Source of the DNA: Methanomicrobia archaeon
Lineage (GTDB): Archaea; Halobacteriota; Bog-38; Methanoflorentales; Methanoflorentaceae
Length of the DNA stretch: 64,000 bases
Direction of reading: 5' to 3'
Assembly: GCA_015660915.1 (NCBI GenBank)
Contig: JACTTZ010000007.1
Span: forward strand, 28,604 to 92,603
The position numbers and the translations under genes are program-made. The notes under the pieces were generated by a model. That model saw only the letters and a program-made list of their open reading frames with translations. It was not told where the DNA came from and did no database searches. This document shows positions 9,470 to 19,076 of the stretch, one piece after another; the stretch's first letter is position 1; each line of letters opens with the position of its first letter.

Positions 9470-11143
9470 ATGGAAGATGACGATGCTTCTGCAACTGGAA
9501 CACCCAGTCGTCCAGACAACGTTGGAACGTATCTTATCCACCGACTGCAATCATTGGGTGTGTCGCACGTCTTCGGAGTGCCGGGGGATTACGTGCTGGG
9601 CTTCTTCAAGCAGCTCAACGATAGCGAACTCAACCTTGTCACGACGTGCGATGAACTCAACGCGGGCTACGCGGCCGACGCTTATGCACGCATCCGGGGA
9701 ATAGGCGCCGTATGCGTTACCTATTCTGTTGGCGGTCTAAAGGTCGTGAATGCCACAGCGCAGGCGTATGCGGAAAAATCTCCGCTTGTGGTCATCGCCG
9801 GAGCTCCTGGAATCAAAGAACGGATCGGCAACCCGCTCCTCCACCACAAAGTACGGACCTTTGACACGCAGAGGAAAGTCTTTGCGGAAGTGACTATCGC
9901 GTCTACGGTCCTCGACGATCCAAGCACTGCGTGTGGAGAGATTGATCGCGTGTTGTCAGAAGCACTCCGCGTTAGTCGACCGGTGTACATCGAGCTCCCG
10001 CGCGATATGACGTTCGCGCCCGTCAAGCTGCCCGATCCGGCTCCGGTAATGCGAGAAGCTGCGAGCGATCAAAACGCTCTGCAGAGCGCTGTCGACGAAG
10101 CAGTAATGACGATCAACTCAGCGGAGCAGCCCGTAGTAATCGCGGGTGTCGAGCTGCACCGTTTCGGACTGCAGGATAAGCTCCTCGCTTTCATCGACAA
10201 AGTGCGCATACCAGTCGCCGCTACAATTCTCGCTAAGTCTGTCGTCGGCGAGTACCATCCGCTCTACATAGGCATCTATGAAGGGGCTATGGGCTTTGAA
10301 TCGGTCCGCAACTACGTCGAATCAAGTGATTGCTTAATTGTGCTTGGTGCATTCATGACGGACGTCAACTTGGGGCAATACACAGCACATATCGATCAAG
10401 AAAAGGCAATCTACGTCACAAGCGAGCAGTGTTCGATTAGGCACCTGCACTATGCGCACGTCCGCCTCCACGATTTCCTCGATGGGCTGATTAGCGCCCC
10501 CCTCACGCCGCGGACCCCCCACGATTTGCCGCGTCCACGGTCAATGGAGCCTTTCTTAACGAAAAGAGGGCGAAAGATTACCGTCAAAAGGTTGTTTGAG
10601 CGGCTTAACTGGGCCCTCGAGGATAATACCGTAGTCATCGCAGACGTTGGCGATGCGCTCTTCGGAGGGCTTGACCTCATTACCCACCGCAGAACTGAAT
10701 TCCTGTCGCCAGGGTATTACCTCTCGCTCGGCTTTGCGGTGCCAGCGAGCATTGGGGCACAACTCGCGAATCCCAATCTTCGTCCGTTGGTGTTGGTCGG
10801 CGATGGGGCCTTCCAAATGACCGGAATCGAGGTCTCAACTGTCGCGCGACTCGGCCTGAATCCAATCATCGTCGTACTCAATAATTATGGGTATGCGACG
10901 GAACGGCCCTTGGAAGACGGGCCGTTCAACGACCTCCAGGTGTGGCAGTATAGCCTGATTCCAGAGATCGTTGGTGCGGGAAAGGGCACCGTGGCGACAA
11001 CGGAGGATGAGCTCAACCACGCGCTCGACGCGGCGCAGGCATACACAAAGGGGTTTACGATTATTGAAGTCCAGCTTGATCCGCACGATAGCTCGCCTGC
11101 GTTGCAGCGGCTGACCGAGGGTCTTGCGAAGAAGATTCGTTGA
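9470..11143 (+). CDS. ThDP-dependent 2-oxo-acid decarboxylase (pyruvate/indolepyruvate decarboxylase family)
   Basis: The enzyme decarboxylates a 2-oxo acid to an aldehyde using thiamine diphosphate. The 557-residue product shows the activating glutamate in CDELNAGYAADAYAR, the paired active-site histidines in LLHHK (as in pyruvate decarboxylase), and the ThDP/Mg2+ motif GDGAFQMTG ending in NNYGYATER. The HH pair separates it from acetolactate synthases. The ATG at 9470 has GGGAGG six bases upstream; an ATG 30 bases earlier lacks this. Substrate cannot be read from sequence: pyruvate, indolepyruvate and branched-chain 2-oxo acids are all possible. No obvious partner gene adjoins, although an aldehyde dehydrogenase is encoded at 46.3 kb. 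Confidence 0.9.
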   Translation: MEDDDASATGTPSRPDNVGTYLIHRLQSLGVSHVFGVPGDYVLGFFKQLNDSELNLVTTCDELNAGYAADAYARIRGIGAVCVTYSVGGLKVVNATAQAYAEKSPLVVIAGAPGIKERIGNPLLHHKVRTFDTQRKVFAEVTIASTVLDDPSTACGEIDRVLSEALRVSRPVYIELPRDMTFAPVKLPDPAPVMREAASDQNALQSAVDEAVMTINSAEQPVVIAGVELHRFGLQDKLLAFIDKVRIPVAATILAKSVVGEYHPLYIGIYEGAMGFESVRNYVESSDCLIVLGAFMTDVNLGQYTAHIDQEKAIYVTSEQCSIRHLHYAHVRLHDFLDGLISAPLTPRTPHDLPRPRSMEPFLTKRGRKITVKRLFERLNWALEDNTVVIADVGDALFGGLDLITHRRTEFLSPGYYLSLGFAVPASIGAQLANPNLRPLVLVGDGAFQMTGIEVSTVARLGLNPIIVVLNNYGYATERPLEDGPFNDLQVWQYSLIPEIVGAGKGTVATTEDELNHALDAAQAYTKGFTIIEVQLDPHDSSPALQRLTEGLAKKIR

Positions 11144-11254
11144 GATTCAAGCTTTAGTTGGTAACCAGCCCTTGCTGGTTGCGTATCAGTTGCCTTCCTT
11201 TAAGGAATCAGATTACAGGCGAGGTGTCGTGCCAAAACGGTATTGGCCCTCCAC

Positions 11255-12364
11255 TCACCTCTTAGGTCGGTTCTTGTTCTTGCCTAGTCGAATCGTGAGT
11301 ATTGAGGCGAGCGAAAAAACGAGAATCGCTGCGAGAACCACGAAGACTGCCGACCCTACAAGCCCACCGTTCAGGCCACCAATGTCTCCTGAATTAGCAC
11401 CGACGTTTGGGGCGTCTGTTGCTCCCACAGTAGTGGCCCCTTGGCTACTCGATGAAGCAACAGCGCCATTACCCGTCGTAGTCCACGAACCATCGAGCGT
11501 TGTGAACTGCACGCGTCCGGTGCCCTGCAAGTAATCGATGTAATCTCCCAGCAGCTTCACTTCCGCGGTATTGACTGCACCATCAGGCCCCCTGAAATCG
11601 GCGGGGTGGTACAGCACAATGAAGGTATCGGTGCTACGATCATTGTTAAGCCACTGCTCGGTTGCGTTCTCCATCGACTGAAGGCTATTGTTACCGAGCT
11701 CAATCGAGATCGTATCTATTTTGATACCATCCCGGTATCCCTGATTTATGTTGAAATCTGCAAAGGCGGTGCAATATTCCGTGAACCCCAGCGCTTTTGC
11801 CGCCTTTAGCGTGTTGTTGTCGCTCTTGTCAAATGGAGGGAGAAACGAAGTGGGCGTGACCCCGAACGCCTGGGTGATGTCGTTGCGCCCCTGCTTGATT
11901 GCATCGTATTGAGCGGCATAGGGCCTCCCATAAAACTCACTGGGGCCCTGCGGTGACGGCGCGACATTCTGGTGCGTATTGCCGTGCTGTGCGAATTGAA
12001 AAAGGTGGTTTGAATCGATTGACCGCATGTAATCAAGAAACTGGTGATTTACTTCAAGCAGCTGGTTGCCGGAAGGCGTAGGGTACGGATGGGGGATGAT
12101 GCCAAGCGTCACCGGCACGTTCTTGTCGATGTGCACTTGGTTCACGGCCTGAAGTTCGGCAAAGTCGGCGTTGGGCGCGACATCATCATCTCTAAATATA
12201 ACATACTTGTTCGTTTGTGCATAACCCGTCGCTCCACTGCCTACGCACACAAAGAGCATCGAGAATAGAAGCATAAGAATGAGCGAGCAGACGAGGGCGA
12301 TTTTCGGTCTGACTCTTGCATTGCGTCTGATTTCGTTTGACTTGTCTTGCAGCACTGGGCACAC
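11255..12364 (-). CDS. Membrane-anchored polysaccharide-deacetylase-like surface protein, copy 1
   Basis: The 369-residue protein has an N-terminal hydrophobic segment (about residues 21-48), an extracytoplasmic domain of the polysaccharide deacetylase/DUF2334 type, a low-complexity Ser/Gly/Ala linker, and a C-terminal membrane helix followed by a basic tail. Metal-site-like motifs are FRDDDVAP, QHGNTHQ and the region PPFDKSDNN. It probably acts on glycans at the cell surface, or is a catalytically altered relative; substrate is unknown. The start at GTG 12364 is uncertain because no ribosome binding site is evident. It is paralogous to the next gene upstream in transcription (12780-13805). 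Confidence 0.72.
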   Translation of the reverse strand: MCPVLQDKSNEIRRNARVRPKIALVCSLILMLLFSMLFVCVGSGATGYAQTNKYVIFRDDDVAPNADFAELQAVNQVHIDKNVPVTLGIIPHPYPTPSGNQLLEVNHQFLDYMRSIDSNHLFQFAQHGNTHQNVAPSPQGPSEFYGRPYAAQYDAIKQGRNDITQAFGVTPTSFLPPFDKSDNNTLKAAKALGFTEYCTAFADFNINQGYRDGIKIDTISIELGNNSLQSMENATEQWLNNDRSTDTFIVLYHPADFRGPDGAVNTAEVKLLGDYIDYLQGTGRVQFTTLDGSWTTTGNGAVASSSSQGATTVGATDAPNVGANSGDIGGLNGGLVGSAVFVVLAAILVFSLASILTIRLGKNKNRPKR

Positions 12365-12779
12365 TCGAAACGTTGCTAGTAGGTCAACAGACTTGGCGCA
12401 CTCTCGCCTACCAAGGGTTAGCGTTGAAGATCGACTGTGGCAGTTGCGATCGCTCTTCCCAAAAATGGCAAGTGCATGAATTATTGGGACTATATGACTT
12501 AAATAGTGCTCGGGGCGTGTGTCGTCCGAGTGTGCGCTTGGCCGGTTTGAAATAGGTCAGACTAGAGCTAAGTTCGAAGGGCTGGCTTAGGCGGAGGTAG
12601 TCGCGAGACGCGTCCTACTTTGAGTTCCTGGCCCCCATCAGGCAGCAGACCAGAAACACCCAGCTTCTGGAAATTTGCGTTAACGCGCACGGGCTTGTGA
12701 AAGCAAATGCTGAGAGATAATTGTAGCCGGACAAACCGCAGCGCACAACTCGGTCTTTTTCGTGGCGCGGCGTTGCGCT
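12365..12779. other. Spacer between the two deacetylase-like genes
   Basis: These 415 bases separate two same-strand paralogues. Minus-strand frames through it are read-throughs of the upstream gene with no recognisable domain. The spacing suggests separate promoters, but I could not pick out a convincing TATA box. Confidence 0.4.
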
Positions 12780-13805
12780 TCACAATCGTTTCGGCGGCGG
12801 TTGCCTTCGGGGTCGAGCTATAAACCAGAAAAAACCGATGCAAGCGAAGGCAATCAATCCGAAGCTCGCATAGAGTGGCAGAGCGCCAAGCCCCCCACTG
12901 AGACCATTGCTTGTCAAAATGCTGCTCGCTTCTGAGGTGGAGGCCCCACTGCTCGATGAACTCCCGCTACCCTCAGTCGTCCACGTGCGATCAAGCTTTG
13001 TGAACTGCACTCGTCCTGTGCCTTCTAGGTAGTCAATATAGTCGGCTAGCATCTTTACTCTCTCAGAATTGACGGCACCATCGGGCCCGCTGAAATCGGC
13101 GGGGTGATACAGCACCACTAAGGTATCGATGCCATGGGTATCGTTGAGGAACTGATCAGTTGTGCTCTCCATCGACTGAAGGCTCTCGTTGGCGAACACT
13201 AGCGAGACGGCGTCGATTCTCACGCCGTTCATATATCCTTCGTTTATGTTGAAATCGCGGAATGCCGTGCTGTATTCCATGAATCCTAACGCTTTAGCCG
13301 CCTTTAGCGTGTTATTGTCTCCCTTATCAAACGGCGGGATAAACGTCGTAGGAACGACCCCAAACGCCTGCGTGATGTCGTCCCGCCCTTTCTTTATCGT
13401 GTCATACTGAACTGCATAGGGAAGCCCATAGAATTCGCTCGGGCTTGCTGTACCTCTGCTCTGATGAGTATATCCGTGTTGTGCGAACTCAAAAAGGCGG
13501 TTTGAAGCGATTGATCGCATGTAGTTGAGGAATGGTTTGTTTTGAAGGAGCTGATTGCCTGCCGATGCGTTTGGATGCGGAATGATGCCCATCGTCACCG
13601 GCACGTTCTTGTCGATGTGCACTTGGTTGACGGCTTGAAGTTCGGCAAACTTAGCCCCAGGCGTGACGTCATCTTCCCTAAAAACGACGTACTTTCTCGT
13701 TTGCCCGCTCTCTGCGCCCTGCGCGTTTACGTGGACCGTGGAAAATAGTACTATGGAAACAAGCAAGCACGCGAACACGATTTTTCGAGCAGGCGCGCTT
13801 CCCAT
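12780..13805 (-). CDS. Membrane-anchored polysaccharide-deacetylase-like surface protein, copy 2
   Basis: This 341-residue paralogue of the preceding gene has a clear signal peptide (residues 1-28, cleavage after HVNA), the deacetylase-like domain with FREDDVTP, QHGYTHQS and PPFDKGDNN, a serine-rich linker (about 285-305), and a C-terminal membrane helix followed by a short basic tail. The start ATG is preceded by GAGG. The two copies match over the whole catalytic-like domain, including VNQVHIDKNVPVT and VLYHPADF, but differ in linker and signal regions, as expected for an old tandem duplication of cell-surface proteins. Confidence 0.75.
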   Translation of the reverse strand: MGSAPARKIVFACLLVSIVLFSTVHVNAQGAESGQTRKYVVFREDDVTPGAKFAELQAVNQVHIDKNVPVTMGIIPHPNASAGNQLLQNKPFLNYMRSIASNRLFEFAQHGYTHQSRGTASPSEFYGLPYAVQYDTIKKGRDDITQAFGVVPTTFIPPFDKGDNNTLKAAKALGFMEYSTAFRDFNINEGYMNGVRIDAVSLVFANESLQSMESTTDQFLNDTHGIDTLVVLYHPADFSGPDGAVNSERVKMLADYIDYLEGTGRVQFTKLDRTWTTEGSGSSSSSGASTSEASSILTSNGLSGGLGALPLYASFGLIAFACIGFFWFIARPRRQPPPKRL

Positions 13806-14052
13806 TTTCAGTTTTCCTCAGCTTATTTGATACGTGCCTCAAAACGCAGGACGTCTGAAGCGATTTCAGCCCGATGCCGACATACCTTATGAAACGGACC
13901 CCACAAGAGCGTCGAGTCCCAGACGATGCAGGAGCATTTCACTAAGCTTGAATGTTCGTATTTATTTCTTTCTCACAGCTGCGCTTTGAAGCATCACTAG
14001 GTGAAGCAAAAATGCAACTGGTGAGACAGACCACAATTGCGCAGAACGGATT

Positions 14053-14667
14053 TTAAAGTATTGCACCAATTAAGGCGCCGAGAAGCCCCCCAATCAGTAT
14101 TCCAGCCAGCGGCGCGAGAAGAGCCCCGAGGATTATTCCAACCACGAGTCCGAGAACCGCGCCAATGACGGCTCCAGCCAGCGCTCCGACCCCACCAAAG
14201 ATTTGCTGACCAATGAAAGCGCCTAGTGCCCCCCCGACGATGACGCCAAGCAGCAGGCCGAAGGCAGCACTTAATATGCCGCCCAAGGGGATGCCTATGA
14301 AGACACCAAGCAGAACCCCGACGAATGAACCAACCAACCCGCCAATCAGGCTTTCAACTACCACGCCGCGGTGCCTGCCACTCCAGGCGCCGACTAACGC
14401 ACCGACGACAACGCCAACAATGACGCCAGACCATATGTTCGCAAGGACGCTTACAACAACGCCAAGTGCTCCGCCTGCAAAGCCGCCAACAACGCCGGGA
14501 CCTGCAAGGCCCGCCCCATCAGTGCGCGCAGCTGTCAAAAGCGTTACGAAGCCTCTGTAAAAAGACACAGTGGTTAAGTAGCAGGCATGAGTTTTAAGCT
14601 TATGCAGCGCGAAGTCTGTTGAAAAGCGTGTGATGAACGCTGTTGTAGCATGTGTATATTTCTTCAT
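14053..14667 (-). CDS. Glycine-zipper hydrophobic protein
   Basis: The 204-residue product is almost entirely Gly, Val, Ala, Leu and Ile after residue ~50, with G-x3-G periodicity (for example GGLVGSFVGVLLGVFIG and GALLAPLAGILIGGLLGALIGA). Such glycine zippers pack membrane helices into oligomers or form very hydrophobic repeats. The first 50 residues are unrelated and polar; the true start could be internal, near residue 50. No catalytic motif is present. I do not recognise a specific family. Confidence 0.55.
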   Translation of the reverse strand: MKKYTHATTAFITRFSTDFALHKLKTHACYLTTVSFYRGFVTLLTAARTDGAGLAGPGVVGGFAGGALGVVVSVLANIWSGVIVGVVVGALVGAWSGRHRGVVVESLIGGLVGSFVGVLLGVFIGIPLGGILSAAFGLLLGVIVGGALGAFIGQQIFGGVGALAGAVIGAVLGLVVGIILGALLAPLAGILIGGLLGALIGAIL

Positions 14668-14788
14668 AGGGAGTTTTTACTGTTGGTTGAGGTTGACGCT
14701 ACGCGAGTGAGTTTGACACGACGTGAAGTTGCCGGATGAACGGGTACATCTTGCAGTTCCGCTCGTCGTGCAAGCTCGATTCTAGGAA

Positions 14789-15136
14789 ATGGAGACTATG
14801 CGGTACATTCAAATCATCGGTGCAAAGTCCTTTATGGAGCTGACGCGAGCCAACGTAGCAGATTGGCAATTGTACGGCACGACTTTTCTTGAATGGAAAG
14901 AAGAGACTGGAAAGGACTATGATAGCTGGGTGAGCGAACGAGTCGTCCCGACGTTAGACTTGTTTGATTATCTTGCATGGTATGAGGACGGATCGCTGCA
15001 CGGCTATGAAGGTGGATACAGCGTCATACTCGATCCAAGCTTCGGACTGTGGACAGATACCATACTCGCGCGCGCTAAAAAGCTTGGATTGCGTGTGGAG
15101 GAAACATATATCGGCCCCGGCTGCTGGATTGGATAG
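14789..15136 (+). CDS. Hypothetical 115-residue acidic protein
   Basis: This small soluble protein is acidic and aromatic-rich (LDLFDYLAWYEDGSLHGYEGGYSVILD). A GGAG sequence lies six bases before an internal ATG at 14798, so the start may be either 14789 or 14798. There is no signal peptide, membrane segment or motif known to me. It is flanked by oppositely oriented genes and stands alone. Confidence 0.5.
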   Translation: METMRYIQIIGAKSFMELTRANVADWQLYGTTFLEWKEETGKDYDSWVSERVVPTLDLFDYLAWYEDGSLHGYEGGYSVILDPSFGLWTDTILARAKKLGLRVEETYIGPGCWIG

Positions 15137-15274
15137 GTCGATCACCGCAGCTCCGACAAGCACAGACGAAACGCCGCTGCTACGCCCATTCGCGCAGAGC
15201 GGTGACGTGCAAGATCGTAGTTTTTTGCAAGAAACCCTCAGAAGACGGTTTTAGAAAAACGGCGTGCGCCTATC

Positions 15275-15634
15275 CTATGTGTCTTGTTCAGCTTCCTCTT
15301 CAAAACTTGGAAACTGGAACTGCAACGCCTTGAATCCATTCTCGTCAACAAATCGCTTATCAAGCATGTGTCGGTTGTATCGGCCAACTGAATCAGTCGT
15401 GACACCGAGCAGAGCTCCGTCGCTCCGGATCACAAACGCGGAATACTTCGCAAGCAACTCTTTTATTGTCGATACGCCTGCTTCATCGCGTGCTTGCCAC
15501 TTCGAAAAGGTTGATCGCTGCAACAGTTTAAACTGTCGCAAGGTAAGTATCATCACGCGTGTTTTGATAGTTTGACCCCTCCGTTTGTGTGGTCGAATGT
15601 AGTTGCCATATAGATCTCGAATCGTTTTAACCAT
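15275..15634 (-). CDS. Hypothetical 119-residue protein
   Basis: A basic N-terminal half (KTIRDLYGNYIRPHKRRGQTIKTR) is followed by a mixed alpha/beta region and an acidic C-terminus (FPSFEEEAEQD). The ORF is intact but has only a weak ribosome binding site. I do not recognise the family, and the basic start hints at nucleic acid binding only weakly. Confidence 0.4.
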   Translation of the reverse strand: MVKTIRDLYGNYIRPHKRRGQTIKTRVMILTLRQFKLLQRSTFSKWQARDEAGVSTIKELLAKYSAFVIRSDGALLGVTTDSVGRYNRHMLDKRFVDENGFKALQFQFPSFEEEAEQDT

Positions 15635-16112
15635 TTCGAACGCTCTTTCTACGCCTTGCTGCCAGAGCCTTTATGATAAATTTGGCCACCCGAAGGGGTT
15701 GACTTCGCAAACAGCGCAATTGTTACACAGAAAAGCATAAGTGATGGCACGTGTGCGCGAAAAAATACGAGCGGGCACCCTAAATGGAAGTAAGGGCTGA
15801 GCATCGACAAAGGAAAATACGAAGTGATAGGCGAAGCAATACTGACCTGTTTGGGTAGGTGTGCGTTAACGCACGCTGAGCTAAACGCGTGCGTTGAACA
15901 AAAAGTCCGAGGCACGCTTTAAGGTTCGGTGGGCTGGTATGTCGAAACCGTCAAACTCGATCTCGAAGCACGGAAACGAATACGGTGCGTGCAGGACGCA
16001 AAGCGTACGACATATTGCGTCGCAAAAAGCTGAAATGCTATTTTGCTTGCCCGATCGTTTGTTAAGAACGGCTTTGGACGCTGCCGCTCTTACATGTCCT
16101 TCGCCCGCGTAC
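15635..16112. other. Stretch without a supportable gene
   Basis: Two overlapping frames run through these 478 bases on opposite strands, but neither has a ribosome binding site or protein-like composition: one is a hydrophobic/cysteine mix, the other fragmentary. I see no repeat, tRNA or structured RNA here. Confidence 0.35.
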
Positions 16113-16412
16113 TCAACTGACTGCCTTCTTCACCAACGCAAGTAGCTCTTCTCGTGTTCGCACGCGCTCGCGTGTCTTCGATCCCCCCTTGATGACATTT
16201 GCAAAGATTTCGGGCTGGTCACCTTCGGAGCTTCCTGTGAGCCCTTGGATAATTCCGCTAAAGACGTCACGCGTTCTTCTCTCCTCTAGGGTGATATGTC
16301 CGAAATTACGAAACCACATCTCTATGCGCGTGTCTTCCGAAACGATCGTTATTTTGCGTATCTGTTTCTCCCACCAGAGGTGGATCATAATATCATACTT
16401 CTTCTGCGCCAT
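16113..16412 (-). CDS. Hypothetical 99-residue protein
   Basis: The product begins MAQKKYDIMIHLWWEKQIRK and contains a charged central region (TLEERRTRDVFSGIIQGL) and a basic C-terminus. GAGAGG stands a few bases before the start, which supports translation. The charged helical composition suggests a soluble DNA-binding-sized protein, but I recognise no domain. Confidence 0.45.
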   Translation of the reverse strand: MAQKKYDIMIHLWWEKQIRKITIVSEDTRIEMWFRNFGHITLEERRTRDVFSGIIQGLTGSSEGDQPEIFANVIKGGSKTRERVRTREELLALVKKAVS

Positions 16413-16577
16413 TCATCCTCTCGCGTGTGTTTGTGTGCCGCAGTTCGCTGCATCTACTATTTAGAGCCCCTTATTCTTATGATTGCAGGGATGTTCTGCC
16501 GCGCGAAGTGCCAAAAAAGCTGACTCACTCGTTCTTACGGCCTACTCAGAAAAAAGAAAGAGTGGTGCAGTTTGCAC

Positions 16578-16826
16578 CTACTTCATCTCTTCCCCTGCCG
16601 CTTTCGAGGCCGCACCAGCGATATATACGGTGGCGATCACTGCGACAATGGTTATGATAATTGCATATGACAGGTTTCCTGCAATGCTGTTAGGAGTTCC
16701 CAAAAAATAAATAAAGATAGACTGTATTGCTTGATTCCACGCAAGGCCTGCGATGAACGCGAAGGCAGTCGTGATCAGGCCAGCCATCACCTTTAAGTAT
16801 TCTACTCGACTCACCATGTGTTTCAT
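16578..16826 (-). CDS. DUF5654-type small membrane protein
   Basis: This 82-residue protein has two hydrophobic helices with the conserved core FAFIAGLAWNQAIQ between a short polar N-terminus and the second helix (YAIIITIVAVIATVYIAG). This layout is that of the DUF5654 family, common in archaea and of unknown function. GGAG stands nine bases before the internal ATG at 16817, so the protein may start MVSRVEYLK. It is followed in the same direction, on the upstream side, by another membrane protein gene. Confidence 0.75.
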   Translation of the reverse strand: MKHMVSRVEYLKVMAGLITTAFAFIAGLAWNQAIQSIFIYFLGTPNSIAGNLSYAIIITIVAVIATVYIAGAASKAAGEEMK

Positions 16827-16958
16827 CTCCGGTAAACTAATAGCACTATTAACGAAGGTTTGTGCACGATAAAGAACTTTCTATTCGCTCCTGTTTCGGA
16901 TATTAGTCTCTTTAATAGCTTTATTATAAAAAAAACGTGCGTGGTGACCTTAGTCTGG

Positions 16959-17435
16959 CTATGCACGATAGACGACCAGCAAAACGACGAGCAGCAACGG
17001 TAAGAGGATATCGCTTATGTATAGAATCGGTCCTGCATTGCCGGGGGCGTAGTTTCGGTGAAGTCGTATATCGCGAATGTGGCCGTACGCCGCCCCGAGC
17101 CCAAAAACGGCAAACGCGATGACGGTGGCGCTCCAGAAGTCGCCGCGCAGCCAGAAACAGAGCACCCCTAAAACCCCTATGGCGAGGTTGTGTAACGCTA
17201 CCTCAAATTGAAACGGGCTTCCAGTGGGCCATCCAATGCTCCGTGCCACGTCGTCAGCAACAAACGCGTGTCCCACAAAAGCGTAGAGCGAACCGAAGCC
17301 GACCACGATGACAAGGAACCAAAGGAGAAACGACTCGACAGCCCCCCCATTGAAAAGTGCGATGTTAAGGACCGCGGCAATGATGGCGACGCCGAACAAA
17401 CCATAGGGCCAATACTCTGCTGCGCGGTTAACCAT
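16959..17435 (-). CDS. DUF6790-like four-helix membrane protein
   Basis: The 158-residue protein has about four transmembrane segments and conserved polar spots inside the membrane region: GHAFVADDVARSIGW, FQFEVALHNLAIGVLG and AAYGHIRDIRLHRNYAPGNAG. These match my memory of the DUF6790 family, whose function is unknown. GAGAGGCT precedes the ATG. It is probably an independent unit. Confidence 0.7.
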   Translation of the reverse strand: MVNRAAEYWPYGLFGVAIIAAVLNIALFNGGAVESFLLWFLVIVVGFGSLYAFVGHAFVADDVARSIGWPTGSPFQFEVALHNLAIGVLGVLCFWLRGDFWSATVIAFAVFGLGAAYGHIRDIRLHRNYAPGNAGPILYISDILLPLLLVVLLVVYRA

Positions 17436-17689
17436 AGAGCCTCTCGATTAGTCGCCTCTTTTCGGTTGTGGTTCCCTCGCGGTTCGCGGTTTTAAGGCTA
17501 TCGATTTTTTCGACCGTAGTCAGATTTGGAACCGTTACGTGCATACGGAGTTGCCGTCACTGTTCGAACAGGAACTCCTCGAAAGGAAAAGTGGGCAGAG
17601 TTTATTATGTGAAGCATCTTTCTGTTAGGCAGCCGTGAGGAAGCCCATAAATATGGGCATTAGATCTGTGATGGAGGACAGCCGAAGGG

Positions 17690-18553
17690 ATGACGATTGC
17701 TATTACGACGCTTAGTGAGAACACTGTAGCACGCGCCGGCCTATACGCTGAGTGGGGATTTAGCGCTCTCGTCGAAACCGACGACGTCGCGGTCCTGCTT
17801 GACACGGGCCAAGGCAGTGCGGTAATAGCCAACGCAGCCCTCTTGGGTGTTGATTGGTCTTCACTTCACACTATCGTGCTCAGCCACGGGCACCGCGACC
17901 ACACTGGTGGTCTGTACTCAGTGCTTAGCGGTATACGAAAAGATCCCACTCTCTCAGAAGAAACGCGTTCCGTTAACGTGGTTGCGCATCCGGACATCTG
18001 GATTCCCAAGTACTCAGGACCTATTCACAAGAATATCTACGCGGGAATGCCGTACGTGCGAGGGGCGTTAGAGAGTCTTGGCGCGGCGTTTGTAAGTACG
18101 AGCGAGCCGGCGCGGATAACCAATCGAATCGTTACAACGGGCGAAATCCCGCTGGACACGGCCTACGAGCGAGTGGATCCAGAGTTGTACGTTCGTGACG
18201 AGCGAGGCGTACGGCCCGATCCGATGGCCGATGACCTTGCACTCATAATCACGACCGATCTCGGTCTCGTCGTCGTCTTGGGCTGCGCGCATCGCGGTCT
18301 TATCAACACGTTGCTCCAGGCAGAGAAGGTGGCGAACGAGGATCGTATTCACATGGTCATCGGTGGAACGCACTTGATGAAGGCCTCGGAAGAGCAGCTT
18401 AAAGCGACCATCAAAGGGCTTGAAGCACTCGACGTTGAGCGCATCGGCGTTTCTCACTGCACTGGTTTGCCTGCCACTGTGAAGCTCTCTAAAGCGTTTG
18501 GAGACCGTTTCTTCTTTAACAATGCAGGCACTCGCATTACGATCGAGGACTAG
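17690..18553 (+). CDS. MBL-fold metallo-hydrolase (MJ0301-like group)
   Basis: The 287-residue protein has the binuclear metal motif HGHRDHTGG (about residues 65-73), a later ligand region VVVLGCAHRG, and GGTHLM. The layout with an extra ~100-residue insertion after the HxHxDH motif is typical of the archaeal group annotated as dihydropterin-ribofuranosylaminobenzene-phosphate synthase, related to MJ0301 and tied by annotation to methanopterin biosynthesis. The start ATG follows GAAGGG. Enzyme class is confident; the methanopterin link is an annotation-level inference. Confidence 0.88.
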   Translation: MTIAITTLSENTVARAGLYAEWGFSALVETDDVAVLLDTGQGSAVIANAALLGVDWSSLHTIVLSHGHRDHTGGLYSVLSGIRKDPTLSEETRSVNVVAHPDIWIPKYSGPIHKNIYAGMPYVRGALESLGAAFVSTSEPARITNRIVTTGEIPLDTAYERVDPELYVRDERGVRPDPMADDLALIITTDLGLVVVLGCAHRGLINTLLQAEKVANEDRIHMVIGGTHLMKASEEQLKATIKGLEALDVERIGVSHCTGLPATVKLSKAFGDRFFFNNAGTRITIED

Positions 18554-18692
18554 CGCGGCGCTGGCCACGGATAATCAAAGCTTCGAGAAAGACGAATCAT
18601 AAAGCGCACGGCGTAAAGGGGTGTAACAACACACAAAGACACTACAGTAATATAATGCCTGACCAAACTACATAGAATTAAGGAGGGGTTCA

Positions 18693-18878
18693 ATGCTAGA
18701 TAAGACGATTTCTGAGCATTTCATCAACAAAACGATAGAAGTGTACTTCGGCGGCAGACCGAGTGAAACCATCACCGGTAAGGTAGTCGGCAGCGCCGAT
18801 GGGGTAGTCGTGCTCGAGCACGACCAACGTCGAGATTTTATCAACGTCGGAAAAGTAGTGGCCTTTTGGGAAGTGTAG
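18693..18878 (+). CDS. Small conserved Sm/MM0484-like protein
   Basis: The 61-residue product, MLDKTISEHFINKTIEV and onward to VGKVVAFWEV, alternates hydrophobic and polar residues as in a small five-stranded barrel and ends in a typical short strand. It resembles the small methanogen proteins known as MM0484-fold (Sm-like size); function unknown. It has the best ribosome binding site in the area (AAGGAGGGG, about 18680-18687) and a TATA-like TAATATAAT at about 18648-18656, so it is expected to be well expressed from its own promoter. Confidence 0.7.
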   Translation: MLDKTISEHFINKTIEVYFGGRPSETITGKVVGSADGVVVLEHDQRRDFINVGKVVAFWEV

Positions 18879-19076
18879 GTTCAACGCCTCCAAAGTGGGT
18901 GGGCCACAGCTGTGCCTCTGTTGCTTTGCTCTATACGCGAGAAGCGCTTGATCTCCATAGCTTGAACGCTCTCCAGGTCGCCGCGAACGTTCACGACATC
19001 GCGTTTTGAACGCAGTTGAGACTAGATTGCGACTTGGTCGTGGTCACAGCCTGCTAATGTGCGATGTCGCTTGCAC

